Source: Smittia aterrima
Lineage: Eukaryota > Arthropoda > Insecta > Diptera > Chironomidae
Assembly (NCBI GenBank): GCA_033063855.1
Contig: CP093829.1
Coordinates: 6,210,243-6,274,242 of the forward strand
Reading direction: 5' to 3'
Length of the DNA: 64,000 nt
Shown here: positions 10,841-21,118 of the stretch, in pieces
Numbering within the stretch: position 1 is the first letter of the stretch
How the letters are laid out: each line of letters starts with the position of its first letter
Made by a program: the position numbers and the translations under genes
Notes under the pieces: generated by a model
The model's input: the letters and a program-made list of their open reading frames with translations, nothing else
Database searches by the model: none
What the model was told of the DNA's origin: nothing

Positions 10841-12552
10841 ATGAGTTTAATAAGTTTGTTCGTGAACTTTGTTCTGTACCTCGTGCTGCCTGCCGTAGTT
10901 CTCGGCTATTTGTGGTTGCAGAAAAGATTTTCCTTTTGGAAAGAAAGAAATGTTCCTGGACCTGAGCCGACATGGAAATTTTTAGCTGGAAACATGACAG
11001 GCGTTGGCACCAAAATCAGTTTTCCAGACAAAGTTAACGACATATACAAGAAATATAAAAATTCAACTTCGGTTGTTGGAATCTTCACGTCCGCGTTTCC
11101 AAATTTGCTAGTCATTGATCCAGAACTCGCGAAAACGATTCTCATTCGTGACTTCAGCAAATTCCACGATCACGGATTTTATTTCAACGAACGCGACGAT
11201 CCATTGTCGGCTCATCTTTTCAACATCGAAGGCGCCAAGTGGAAAACTATTCGCAACAAATTGTCACCAACTTTCACTTCAGGCAAATTGAAAATGATGT
11301 ATTCGACAATCGAGCAAATCGGCGATCACTTTATTAATGTTTTGGATGACTTCGCTAAAGAGAAAAGAGCGTTTGATTCAAAGAACGTGAGCACGAGATT
11401 CACAGCAGACGTCGTTGGATCCACAGCCTTTGGAATCGACATCAACTCTCTCAAAAATCCAGATACCCAACTTTTTGACATGGCACAGAAGACGCTTAAT
11501 TCATTTAATTTTAGAAACATGAGCTCGCTGTTCAAGCAAACTTTCCAAGACCTCTCGAGAACGCTGCGGCTTAGATTTTTCCCTAAAGAGTGCACAGACT
11601 ATTTCAATAGTTTATTGACCCAAACTATTGAAGGTCGCGAAAAGAACGATGTCAAGAGAAACGACTTTCTTCAATTGCTGATTCAGCTAAAAAACAAAGG
11701 ATACTTGGATGGCGAAGTTGGAGCAAAAGAAGTCGAGAAAATGACGTTGAACGAGATAACTGCCCAAGCTTTCATATTTTTCTTTGGAGGGTGATAAGAA
11801 CTTCCATTTTCGGTAAATGATAAGAATTTAAGTTAATTTTTTTTAGATTTGAGACTTCAAGTGGAGCAATGAATTTGACTTTGTTCGAAATAGCAAACAA
11901 CAAGGAAGTTCAGGAAAAAGCTCGTCGAGAAGTTCTGGAGAAAATTGAAAAGCACGGAAAGCTTTCGTACGAAGCTTTAATGGAAATGGAATATTTGAAT
12001 CAAGTTTTCAATGGTAAATCAAGATTTGTTAGAGCGATTGCATATAATAATATTTATTTATTTCGCAGAGTCCTTAAGAATGTATCCTCCAGCGCCTTTC
12101 CTAATGCGAAAGGCAAATGAAGATTACGCGATCCCAAACACAAAAATGAAGATCGACAAAGGGACTCAAGTGCTCATCGCCAATTACAGTTTCCAAATGG
12201 ATCCAGAATATTTCCCTGAACCAGAGAAATTTAATCCTGACAGATTTGCAAAGGAAAACAATCAAGTTCCATTCACCTTCCTTCCTTTCGGAGAAGGTCC
12301 AAGAATTTGCATTGGAAATCGGTAAGAAAAAAATATTTTTGTAATAAAAAAAGGTCAATTTATTTGATCGCATGAAATAATTTTCCATTCAACAGTTTTG
12401 CTCAACTTCAATCACGTTTTGCTATCGCTTTATTGCTGAAGAACTTCAACTTAACTGTCAATGGCAAGACCCAGACGCCACTGAAATTCGAAACCGATTA
12501 TCCTGGTTGGTCTCCAGTTGGAGGAGTTTGGTTGAATGTTGAAAGAATTTGA
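10841..12552 (+). CDS. P450-1, CYP6-like cytochrome P450
   Basis: Microsomal CYP3-clan monooxygenase, probably oxidising plant or xenobiotic compounds. Exons are 10841-11790, 11847-12013, 12069-12321 and 12396-12552, giving 508 residues. An ATG at 10775 would add 22 residues, but the matching upstream frame is broken in P450-2, so the conserved MSLI start is preferred. Seen: an N-terminal membrane anchor, the PGPEPTW hinge, WKTIR helix C (134-138), ESLR at 373-376, PDRF and the haem loop [10 protein letters not shown] with Cys453. The I-helix reads GGFETSS where its closest relatives have AGFETSS. The 5' half resembles P450-2 and P450-4, but the 3' flank matches P450-3, so this gene looks like a fusion product of unequal exchange. 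DUF1091-A lies tail-to-tail downstream. Confidence 0.93.
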
Positions 12553-12784
12553 AGTTAAAGCTAATAATTTGAATAAAAAAAAAACTTTATCGGAACTTTA
12601 AATTTTTTTCCATAAGTGTTTCGCTTAAATGGCAGGATGAAGTAATTATATTTGGTAAAGCAATCTTTCAATCCATAAATCATTTTGTAATTATCGTTAA
12701 GGAAAGATCGAAACGAAATTGTTTGATTTGTGATTTCAGTAAGTTGATGAATGTAAAAACTTTTTTTTCAAACTCTTTATTTCT

Positions 12785-12854
12785 GTGAGCAATCGGTTAA
12801 AAGATTTTGCGAAACGGAAATAGTTTTGTATCTATTTCTCCGAGCCCTTGCATA
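12785..12854 (-). pseudogene. DUF1091 exon-1 fragment, copy A
   Basis: A short stretch matches the end of the first exon of the neighbouring DUF1091 gene, covering the part around SCFAKSFNRSF (on the plus strand, gatcggttgaaggattttgc in the gene). It is interrupted and not in a usable frame. The same fragment sits in the same place, just downstream of the DUF1091 stop codon, in all three copies. Confidence 0.6.
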
Positions 12855-12879
12855 GTTTTTTTTTTGATGATTATTAAAG

Positions 12880-13540
12880 TTATCCAAAACTATTTCGCTC
12901 AGATGATGTCACAGTAAAAATTGCATTTATTGATAAAATTGGTTGATTTTCTTCATCTTTCATGATCACTATGAATTTATAATCGCCGGTTGGAAATATT
13001 GAAGTCACAGATTTTAAGTTAGGTTTGGCATTTGTTATGTTGAAAACCTGAAAACATTTTTAAAATAATTAGATAGATAAAGAAATCTCTCAAACTAACC
13101 GTGTAAGGACACTTGTGTAGGACGCCAGGCGCAGTGTCGTCAATAAATTTTTTTACTGTTGCAATTATTAGGTTGCTGAAGTCGTTTTCTTCCATCAATT
13201 TACAATATTCGTATCTCGGAGTGTGAAGAACATCGCGATAAATCGTTCCGTATTTGTAGTAAATATTTACGTTAACCTGTCAACCAACCAATAAGCAAAG
13301 AGAATCCAATTTTCAAGAACAAATGCTTACGTATACTTTACGCAAAGGTACTTTCATGAAGATGAAAATGTTAAATCCTGAGAACGATCGGTTGAAGGAT
13401 TTTGCAAAGCAACTGTAGTTGTGAATGTATTTCTCCGAAGCGTTGCATCGCACACCTTTGACGTAAACTGACATAAAGTCCTTGGTGCAATAACCTGCTG
13501 CGAGTAAAATGAACAGCGGAAAAACTTTGACAACGATCAT
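12880..13540 (-). CDS. DUF1091-family secreted protein, copy A
   Basis: Exons on the minus strand are 13540-13331, 13276-13100 and 13047-12880, giving 184 residues. A hydrophobic signal peptide (MIVVKVFPLFILLAA) precedes a small domain with Cys pairs in the DUF1091 pattern: VKGVRCN, YSCFAKSFNRS, YEYCKLM and LHKCPY. DUF1091 proteins are an expanded dipteran family with an MD-2-like lipid-binding fold proposed, and most have no known function. In-frame ATGs at 13576 and 13615 would lengthen the N-terminus, but copy B has a stop there, so the start at 13540 shared by all copies is chosen. It lies antisense between P450 genes, tail-to-tail with P450-1. Confidence 0.82.
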
Positions 13541-13724
13541 CTCAATGAAAGTTGAATACGAACTGAACTTTTTCATTTCAACTTGAATGAATATTGTATC
13601 TCTTTTTAATGACATTAATTATTAGCTTATCGTCAAGTTCAACTATTATTATCCAAAAGTATTTCTTATCCAATTGGTCGCAGCAATACTAATAAAATCA
13701 CAAACTTTTACATTACAAAAGAGT

Positions 13725-14037
13725 ATGTTGGTCGCTAAAACTCGCCGCAAAATTCTTGACAAAATTGAAAAGCACAAAGAAAAGCTTTCATGGAAATGGA
13801 ATATTAGAATCAAGATTTTAATTAAAATTTAGAAAATATCATCCATTCGCGATGTTCTGGGCTTTTCATGAAGTTCTAAGAATTTGTTTTGAAAACAGGT
13901 CAGATTAAAGTGAAAAAAGCTTCGTTTCTTTAATCGTTTCTTAATTTAAGGTTTGGCATCTAGTTTTGGCTTTGCTTTGTAATAAATAACCTGACTCAGC
14001 TGTCACTGGAACTACAATTAGATATTTCAGGTTAATC
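13725..14037 (+). pseudogene. P450 3'-half relic, copy b
   Basis: This is the same decayed P450 unit as copy a. The exon-2 remnant (KTRRKILDKIEKHKEKLS-like) is at about 13735-13825, the exon-3 piece around 13850 and the last-exon remnant at about 13950-14035, ending in the TQLSLELQLDI-like stretch. Frameshifts and stops are frequent. The Tc1/mariner-like element begins 31 bp beyond it. Confidence 0.75.
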
Positions 14038-14068
14038 AAGAAATTGTAGTAAAATTTTGAAATTCGTA

Positions 14069-15366
14069 CAGGGTGGTGGGAAAGTATTGTCGCGATTTTC
14101 ATGTCAAAATTCTGGAAACAGTTGCAGAATAAATGAAAAAATATTTTCATAAGCTTGCAAAACAAAGTATTTTAAACAAACTCGCAAAGTTTCAATGAGA
14201 TCGAGCTTGCCAATCTCTCGCAACATAAGAAAAAGTAAATTGCGGAAAAAATTCATACAAAAAAAATGGCGGACTCTCAGAATACCCAAAATTTAAATGA
14301 AATTTGTGATCAAAATGTCATCATAAGAATAATTTGGGATATTACGAAACTTAATTTAGAGATTCGAGAAAAAGAATAAAGAAAGAAAAGCGACCGGCCA
14401 CAAACAGATTGAACTCCAGCAATGATCAAATCCGTCAAGAATCAAATCACGAGAAAATCGGAGAGATTAGGAAGAAAGCTTGCAAAAAGTCTAGAATTCG
14501 AACAAAATGCCATTATGACACACTTAAAATAAGGCTTTGATCTTTTTAATTCAATAAAACCAAAATTTATTAACAAGCAAATGCTCAGCAAATGAAATAG
14601 CATCAAAGACCTAAGTACTTGATTACGTGGCACGCGAGCGCCGCAAAAAAAAAATTCGGCAACAAACTTTGATGTGACAAGTTTCTTAAAGCTTTTAATT
14701 TCATCGTATTTGTACGATTCTGCTTGAAGATATTCTAAGCTACAAACGTGTAAATAAACTATCCGCAAATTTTAGCTGGATCACTGTTGACCGATCTTTT
14801 TCTTCGCAAAGTAGATAACTCTTAAATTTTACCGAAATTAGCCATAAAATGAATATATGCAACTATCTGGATGTAGTTCTGCAACTTTTTCTGATGGCAA
14901 AACCCAAGAATTAGTATTTTAAATATTATTTTCACTCTAAACAATACTTATCATCAACTTACAATGAAAAGTGTGTTTTAGCGTGAAGAATTTTTTTTTT
15001 CGAATTTTTTTTTTAATATTTAGTTGCTTCCCATGTTGCAGGATCGAAATATTTTGGCTTAAAGTTTCATTAACTTGATAATTGCATCTCTTGACTTTAA
15101 AAAAATAGAACATTTAATTTTTTTAGAAGAAAAGAAATATTAAAATTTATGATGAAAACGAGGGCGCCACCTGCGTGCCCAGCACCAAATAAAATTTACA
15201 CATTCTTACTCAGTTTGTGACACTCGAACTGAAAGATTTAAAATGTGGTATAGGGTTTTCTTCCCTAGAATGTAAGCTTTCCAAAAATAACAAAATGTTT
15301 GACACACGTTTTTTGGTTATTGAGATATTCGTCGAAATACAGGCGTCAATACTTTCCCACACCCTG
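14069..15366. mobile_element. Tc1/mariner-like element, degenerate, about 1.3 kb
   Basis: Terminal inverted repeats start CAGGGTG at 14069 and end CACCCTG at 15366, with about 20 bp of near-match (CAGGGTGGTGGGAAAGTATT against its mirror). It is flanked by TA on both sides (14067-14068 and 15367-15368), the Tc1/mariner target duplication. The length fits a full element. On the plus strand around 14430-14580 a broken frame gives a transposase-like helix-turn-helix stretch (SERLGRKLAKSLEF) followed by stops, so it is dead. Paralogous block 1 (10595-10610) preserves the empty site. Family assignment rests on TIR, TA and length; the transposase match is weak. Confidence 0.8.
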
Positions 15367-15424
15367 TATATTCATCAAAATAAACATTTTATCTAAAGCT
15401 TATCAACGAAAATTTAGATTCAAA

Positions 15425-15506
15425 ATGAGTTCAATAAATTTGATCTTAAACTTAGTTTTGTATCTCGTGCTCCCCGACGCAGTTCTCGGCTATTTGTGAT
15501 TGCAGA
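15425..15506 (+). pseudogene. Broken P450, N-terminal fragment
   Basis: The first 27 or so codons match P450-2 and P450-4 (MSSINLILNLVLYLVLP), with a stop replacing the Trp of LGYLWLQ at about 15498-15500. Homology ends abruptly right after the Gln codon. The rest of the gene is missing until a haem-loop scrap at about 17120. It occupies the place of the P450 gene in block 2. Confidence 0.85.
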
Positions 15507-15879
15507 TTATGTACAAAAAAGTGGCAGTAGCAGTTCGTACCGAACTGACTGTAGGGTTTTTCATCCGTTAGACTGGTTACAGCTCTGAGATTTTTTCGCT
15601 CAACTCAAATAGCTGCCCATTTTATGCCTACAATTGAAAGCTCTAATTTCAAAGATTACGAAGTTACACTTTGAGTTCAGTAGAGAGGAATCCAATGTGT
15701 GGAGCTTAAACTTTCTGGAATTATTTGCTTTGTTTAAACCAGCTGATCACTTTATGTGAACAAATGAAAGCTCTAACTTCAAAGGAAAAAAAGTTTGTTT
15801 TGTTTGTTCAAGTCTTTATTTTTCGGTTCGCAAACTAAGTGCATTTAACCGACCCTCGCGTACAATAAATTTTCAAATT
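15507..15879. other. Inserted sequence inside the broken P450, left part
   Basis: Not found in the other blocks. It carries a short palindrome (cagttcgtaccgaactg, about 15528-15544) and two similar 24-bp stretches about 115 bp apart containing gaaagctctaa(t/c)ttcaaag. It may be the end of an unrecognised insertion. No coding frame. Confidence 0.4.
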
Positions 15880-16544
15880 AGAGCAAATTATTTCAATTTC
15901 GCGGTGATCTGCTTCACGGTAATTGGAAGGGCTCTTCATTTTTCTTATCATCAGACTGTTTTTTATTTAGAAAGTTCAAATGTTATATTTTTATTGTGAA
16001 TGATTGATACTTTTTCTATTGGAATTGATAACTCGAATTGAATAAATGCTTTCACGGAAGTCAGAATAAATTTTCAAAGTTGGATCTTTTTTTCCACAGT
16101 CAAAAAGAGAAAAAAATGGTCTTTTTCCGTCGCGAATTTTTCATTGTGAGAGAATATTGTAGCTTATTGTAGAATACTTTTTGTAGCTTCCCGGCACTCA
16201 TTTCCATCAAATTAAAAGTTTTTATTTTTTTGTTTATTTTTTTGCACTTGACAGAGAACGAAATAAAAAAAAATAACTTTTTCGACTTTCTATTCTCTTT
16301 CGAACTTTCACTTTTCTTTGTTTTCACGTTTGCTATCACTAACAACTGATTCTAGGTTTCACTAAGCACAAACAACGCGAATTCACTGCAATTTTTCTTA
16401 ATTTAATCCTGAGTTGATAATTTTTCATCACAATAAAATAAACCGACAAAGTAAATTTGAAAACTGAGCTCCATACAAAAATTACCGTGAAAGCAGATCC
16501 ATTACCGTGATTCAAATCATCTTTACCGCGAATTTGCGATCGGT
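15880..16544. repeat. Fold-back / MITE-like insertion with imperfect inverted ends
   Basis: The left end carries tcgcggt-gatctgcttcacggtaat (about 15899-15923). The right end carries its inverse, attaccgtgaaagcagatcc, at 16481-16500, a second attaccgtga at 16501 and accgcgaattt near 16525-16535. Both outer ends contain GCAAATT next to a CGCGGT core. No coding frame is seen. Boundaries and target duplication are uncertain. It is absent from the equivalent place in the other blocks. Confidence 0.45.
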
Positions 16545-17119
16545 CATGTTTAGTTAATTTGTGGCGGCCGCGTTAGAGATTAATTTAATAGTTGATTCCC
16601 ATTCACAAGACTTGAAGCATCTAATTAAACTTTAAATCGTCAAAATATCCCAACCACAACAAGAGTTATTGGACGACGAAGTTGGGAGTGAAAAAATTCA
16701 CCACGACACCGATCGCAAGCTCTACATGTTTTCAAAAAAATTATAATCAAAAAAAAAGATTGTCGAAATCGGGAAAATTGGTCCGGGAACCAGTGTCTTA
16801 AAAGGATGACAAGTCCTTCCTCCCCTACAGTTCCACTGATGCGTCACAGGTCAAAAAGAATTGTTCCAATTGTTGGGTCTTCACTGTTATTTCTGCTGCG
16901 CTTTGCTTTACAAAGCGGAGAATTACGCCATCCGTCAAATTCGAGATTTTTTTTTGTAATTTCATCCAAGCTCCGTGTTGAATTCGATGGAAACAGAGTC
17001 GATTGCTTGCTTAGACTCTCCAAGGCTTCGGCTCAGGATCAGTTGAGATGGCCAGACCGAAAAATGCGATGTACTGCGCATTTAAAATGCTTCTCGAACT
17101 TTCTCCGCTGCGGTGTTGA
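16545..17119. other. Inserted sequence inside the broken P450, right part
   Basis: Unique relative to the other blocks. It is more GC-rich than its surroundings in places, including gcggccgcg at about 16564. A plus-strand open frame from an ATG at 16806 reads through into the P450 scrap but resembles no family I know and has odd composition. Origin unknown. Confidence 0.35.
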
Positions 17120-17190
17120 ATTTCAAGAATTTGCATTGAAAATCGGTAAAAAAAAATATTTTTATGATCAAAAAAGATCAAATGACAGGA
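17120..17190 (+). pseudogene. Broken P450, haem-loop scrap
   Basis: The sequence ttcaagaatttgcattgaaaatcgg corresponds to the end of P450 exon 3 (PRICIGNR), followed by the start of intron 3, then by sequence matching the 3' flank of P450-1 and P450-3. The Gly after the haem Cys region is lost and the last exon is deleted. With the fragment at 15425 it marks one dead gene. Confidence 0.75.
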
Positions 17191-17347
17191 TGGAAGCAAT
17201 TATATTTTGTAAAGCAATTAACTGTTAATCATCTTTCAATCCAAAAATCTTCTTGTAATCATCGTTAAGGAAAGATCGAAACGAAATTGTGTGATTTGTG
17301 ATTTGAGTAATTTGATGAACTTAAAAACATTTTTTTCAAACTCTTTA

Positions 17348-17421
17348 ATCCTGGGAGCAATCTGTTAAAAGTTTTTGCGAAACAGAAATAGGTTTGTATG
17401 TATTTCTCCGAGCCCTTGCAT
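17348..17421 (-). pseudogene. DUF1091 exon-1 fragment, copy B
   Basis: Same scrap as at 12785, with further substitutions, immediately downstream of the DUF1091-B stop codon. Confidence 0.55.
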
Positions 17422-17447
17422 AGTTTTTTTTTTGATGATTATTAAAG

Positions 17448-18105
17448 TTATCCAAAACTATTTCGCTCAGATGATGTTACAGTAAAAATTACATTTACTG
17501 CAATTATTGGTTGATTTTTTTCATCGTTTACGATCATTATGAATTTGTAATCGCCGGTTGGTAAGATTGAAGTCACAGTTTTTAAGTCAGGCTTAGCATT
17601 TGTTATGTTGACGATCTGAAAACATTTTTTAATTAATTAGATAAAGAAATCTCTCAAACTTACGGAGTAAGGACACTTGTGTAGGAAGCCAGGCACAGTG
17701 TCGTCAATTAGTGTTTTTAATTTTGAAATTATTAAGTTGCTGAAGTCGTTTTCGTCCATCAATTTACAATATTCGTATTTCGGAGTGTGAAGAACATCGC
17801 GATAAATCGTTCCATATTTGTAGTAAATATTTGCGTTAACCTGTCAACCAACCAATAAGCAAAAATAATCTAAATTTTTAAGAACAAATGCTTACGAATA
17901 CTTTACGCAAAGGTACTTTCATGGTGATGAAAATGTTAAATCCTGAGAACGATCGGTTGAAGGATTTTGCGAAGCAACTGTAGTTGTGAACGTAATTTTC
18001 CGAAGCGTTGCATCGCACACCTTTGACGTAAACTGACATAAAGTCCTTGGTGCAATAACTTGCTGCGAGTAAAATAAAAAGCGGAAAAACTTTGACAACG
18101 ATCAT
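17448..18105 (-). CDS. DUF1091-family secreted protein, copy B
   Basis: Exons on the minus strand are 18105-17896, 17840-17664 and 17615-17448, giving 184 residues, the same architecture as copy A. The signal peptide begins at MIVVKVF. Upstream, the longer frame seen in copies A and C is closed by a TAA right after the matching ATG, which supports the short start for all three. Cys positions (VRCN, YSCF, YEYCK, HKCPY) are kept. Copy B has diverged most in the second and third exons (SKLKTLIDDTVPGF; NQPIIAVNV). It remains intact although the adjacent P450 in its block is destroyed. Confidence 0.8.
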
Positions 18106-18484
18106 CTCAATGAAAGTTGAATACGAACTGAACTTTTACATTTCAACTCGAATGAATATTGAATCTCTTTTTAATGACATTAATTATTAGCTTATCGTCA
18201 AGTTCAATAATTTTCAACTATTATTATCCAAAAGTATTTCTGATTCAATTAGTTGCAACAATACAAATACAATCACAACCTTACACACATACAATTTTTA
18301 AAAAGTTTATTAGCCAAAATGATCTGGTTCAAGTTACATCCAAGGCCGTCAGCTAACCCACATTCTCGTAACGAATAATATACTTTTTCTGAAAGGGAAC
18401 GAAAATAATCTGTGTAGTTTAAAGATAATTTCCCTAAAGTTTCTTTGGGATTCCTGCATTTTCAGAAAAGCTAATGGCGCATAA

Positions 18485-18815
18485 ATATGTGGATCGCTAA
18501 AACTCGTCGCGAAAGTCTTGAGAAGAAAAAGCTTGCAAAGTTTCTATAGAGTTTGAATATATTCAAATCAAGATTTTAATTAAAATTCGAAGTTTTCTGT
18601 TATTATCAAAAAAACATTGAATCTCGACATCGATTCGCAATGTTTTTGGCTTTTCATGAAGTTCTAAGATTTTTTTTTTGTAAACCTGTCAGATTAAAGT
18701 GAAAAAAGCTTCATTTCTTCTATCGACAAAAATCTTGTTTTGCCATCGCTTTGTTGTGGACAGTTTTAATTTGACAATAAATAACATGACTCAGCTGTAA
18801 CTGAAATTTCAAATA
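18485..18815 (+). pseudogene. P450 3'-half relic, copy c
   Basis: This is the most eroded copy of the old relic. The exon-2 remnant (KTRRESLEKK-like) is at about 18498-18590, the exon-3 trace near 18620-18650 and the last-exon remnant at about 18735-18810, ending in ACTCAGCTGTAACTG. It lies about 280 bp upstream of P450-2. Confidence 0.7.
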
Positions 18816-19006
18816 GAAACTTAAAACCGGTCTAGAATTTAAAGTAAAACTTTGGCTTTAGCATGTTGATTTTTATCTTACAATTTGTAAGTTACAATTT
18901 CCTAATTTGGATTTTCTTCTGAATTTGGATTTCTTTTTTTCTTTGTGTGAATTTTTTACTGTGAATACAAAAACATTATTATTGAAATGTGTTTGTTAAT
19001 TTTGAG

Positions 19007-19041
19007 ATATATGCGTCTCGACATTAAACTTTTCCTCAGTC
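19007..19041 (+). promoter_or_regulatory. Core promoter of P450-2
   Basis: ATATAT at 19007-19012 and TCAGTC at 19036-19041 put the TATA element 31 bp upstream of the presumed +1 A (19038). The leader is about 53 nt. Confidence 0.6.
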
Positions 19042-19090
19042 ATTCTCAAGCTGTCGGCTGGAACAGTTTATTCGAAAATTTTGAATCAAA

Positions 19091-20790
19091 ATGAGTTTAA
19101 TAAATTTGATCTTGAACTTTGTTCTGTATCTCGCACTGCCTGCCACAGTTCTCGGCTATTTGTGGTTGCAGAAAAGATTTTCCTTTTGGAAAGAAAGAAA
19201 TGTTCCTGGACCTGAGCCGACATGGAAGTATTTAGCTGGAAACATGACGGGCGTTGGCACAAAAATCAGTTTTCCCGACAAAATTGACGAAATATACAAA
19301 AAATATAAAAATTCAACTTCAGGTGTTGGAATCTTCACGTCCGCGTTCCCAACTTTGTTAGTCATTGATCCAGAACTCACAAAAACGATTCTTGTCCGTG
19401 ACTTCAGCAAATTCCAAAATCACGGAATGTATTTCAACGAGAGAGACGATCCATTGTCTGCTCATCTCTTCAACATCGAAGGCGCCAAGTGGAAAACTAT
19501 TCGCAACAAATTGTCACCAACATTCACGTCAGGCAAATTGAAAATGATGTATTCGACAATCGAGCAAACCGGCGATCACTTTATTGATGTTTTGGATGAA
19601 TTCGCTAAAGACGAGAAAGCATTTGATGCAAAGAACGTGAGCATGAGATTCACTACAGACGTCGTTGGATCCACAGCCTTCGGAATCGACATCAACTCTC
19701 TCAAAAATCCAGATGCTGAACTTTTTGAGATTGCACAGAAGACGCTTCACACGTTTAATATGAAAAATGTTAGCTCGCTCTTCAAGCAAACTTTCCAAGA
19801 CCTCTCGAGAATGCTGCGACTTCGATTTTTCCCAAAAGAGTGCACAGATTATTTCAATAGTTTAATGACCCAAACTATTGAAGGTCGCGAGAAGAACGAT
19901 ATCAAGAGAAACGATTTTCTTCAATTGCTGATTCAGCTGAAAAACAAAGGATTCTTAGAAGGAGAAGCTGGAGCAAAAGAAGTCGAGAAGATGACGTTGA
20001 ACGAGATAACTGCCCAAGCTTTCATATTTTTCTTTGCAGGGTGATAAGAATTTCCATTTTCGGTAAATGATAAGAATTTTAATTAATTATTTTTTAGATT
20101 TGAGACTTCAAGCGGAGCAATGAATATGACTTTGTTCCAAATTGCAAACAACAAGGAAGTTCAGGAAAAAGCTCGTCGAGAAGTTCTGGAGAAAATTGAA
20201 AAGCACGGAAAGCTTTCGTACGAAGCTTTAATGGAAATGGAATATTTGAATCAAGTTTTCAATGGTAAATCAAGATTTGTGTTCAAGAGAATGTTCATAA
20301 AAATATTTATTGAATTCGCAGAGTCCTTGAGAATGTATCCTCCAACATTTGTTCTTATGCGAAAGGCAAATGAAGATTATGCGATCCCAAACACAAAAAT
20401 GAAGATCGACAAAGGAACGACTGTGCTCATTGCCACCTACAGCTTACAAATGGATCCAGAATATTTCCCTGAACCAGAGAAATTTAATCCAGACAGATTT
20501 GCAAAGGAAAACAATCAAGTTCCCTTCACGTTTCTTCCTTTCGGAGAAGGTCCAAGAATTTGCATTGGAAATCGGTAAGAAAGAAATATTTTTGTAATCA
20601 AACGATTTTATCTAATAATTTTCCATTTGACAGTTTTGCTCAACTTCAATCACGTTTTGCTATCGCTTTATTGCTGAAGAACTTCAACTTAACTGTCAAT
20701 AGCAAAACTCAGACGCCACTGAAATTCGAAACCGATTATCCTGGATGGTCTCCAGTTGGAGGAGTTTGGTTGAACGTTGAAAGAATTTAA
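19091..20790 (+). CDS. P450-2, CYP6-like cytochrome P450
   Basis: Exons are 19091-20040, 20098-20264, 20322-20574 and 20634-20790, giving 508 residues. The membrane anchor spans about residues 1-25, then PGPEPTW, WKTIR (134-138), I-helix AGFETSS (from 316), ESLR (373-376), PDRF and [10 protein letters not shown] with Cys453. It is nearly the same protein as P450-4, including their shared 3' flank (about 330 bp of matching DNA leading into P450-3 and P450-5 respectively), so P450-2/-3 and P450-4/-5 are a duplicated pair. Substrate unknown; CYP6 enzymes in flies commonly act on insecticides and plant toxins. Confidence 0.94.
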
Positions 20791-21047
20791 TATGTACAGT
20801 TTTGAGACATCATGCGTTAATAGATTTAGAAGCCTCTGCAATTCCAAAATGACTTTTTCGCCTGCGCCACAACAAATCCAATTTGGATGAATGTTAAAAA
20901 AATTAATGCGGCGCCAAAAAATCTTTTTTATTTTTGTTACAAAAATAAGTTCAAGGCTAAGAATTTTGTTGAAGTATGGGAAATTACAATAAATTAACTA
21001 ACACATTTCATTTTCGTTTGTGGATACAGAGAAAACTTAATTCTCTG

Positions 21048-21083
21048 ATATATACGACTCACTTTTCAAGATTCTCTTCAGTC
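21048..21083 (+). promoter_or_regulatory. Core promoter of P450-3
   Basis: TATATA at 21049-21054 and TCAGTC at 21078-21083. The 328-bp gap after P450-2 holds this promoter and is almost identical to the gap before P450-5. Confidence 0.6.
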
Positions 21084-21118
21084 ATTCCCGCGAAGTTTAC
21101 TGAAACTTTATTTCTATC

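Noticed and set aside
16806..17228. 140-codon plus-strand open frame starting with ATG
   Set aside because: Runs from insertion DNA into a P450 haem-loop scrap in the wrong frame; no known family.
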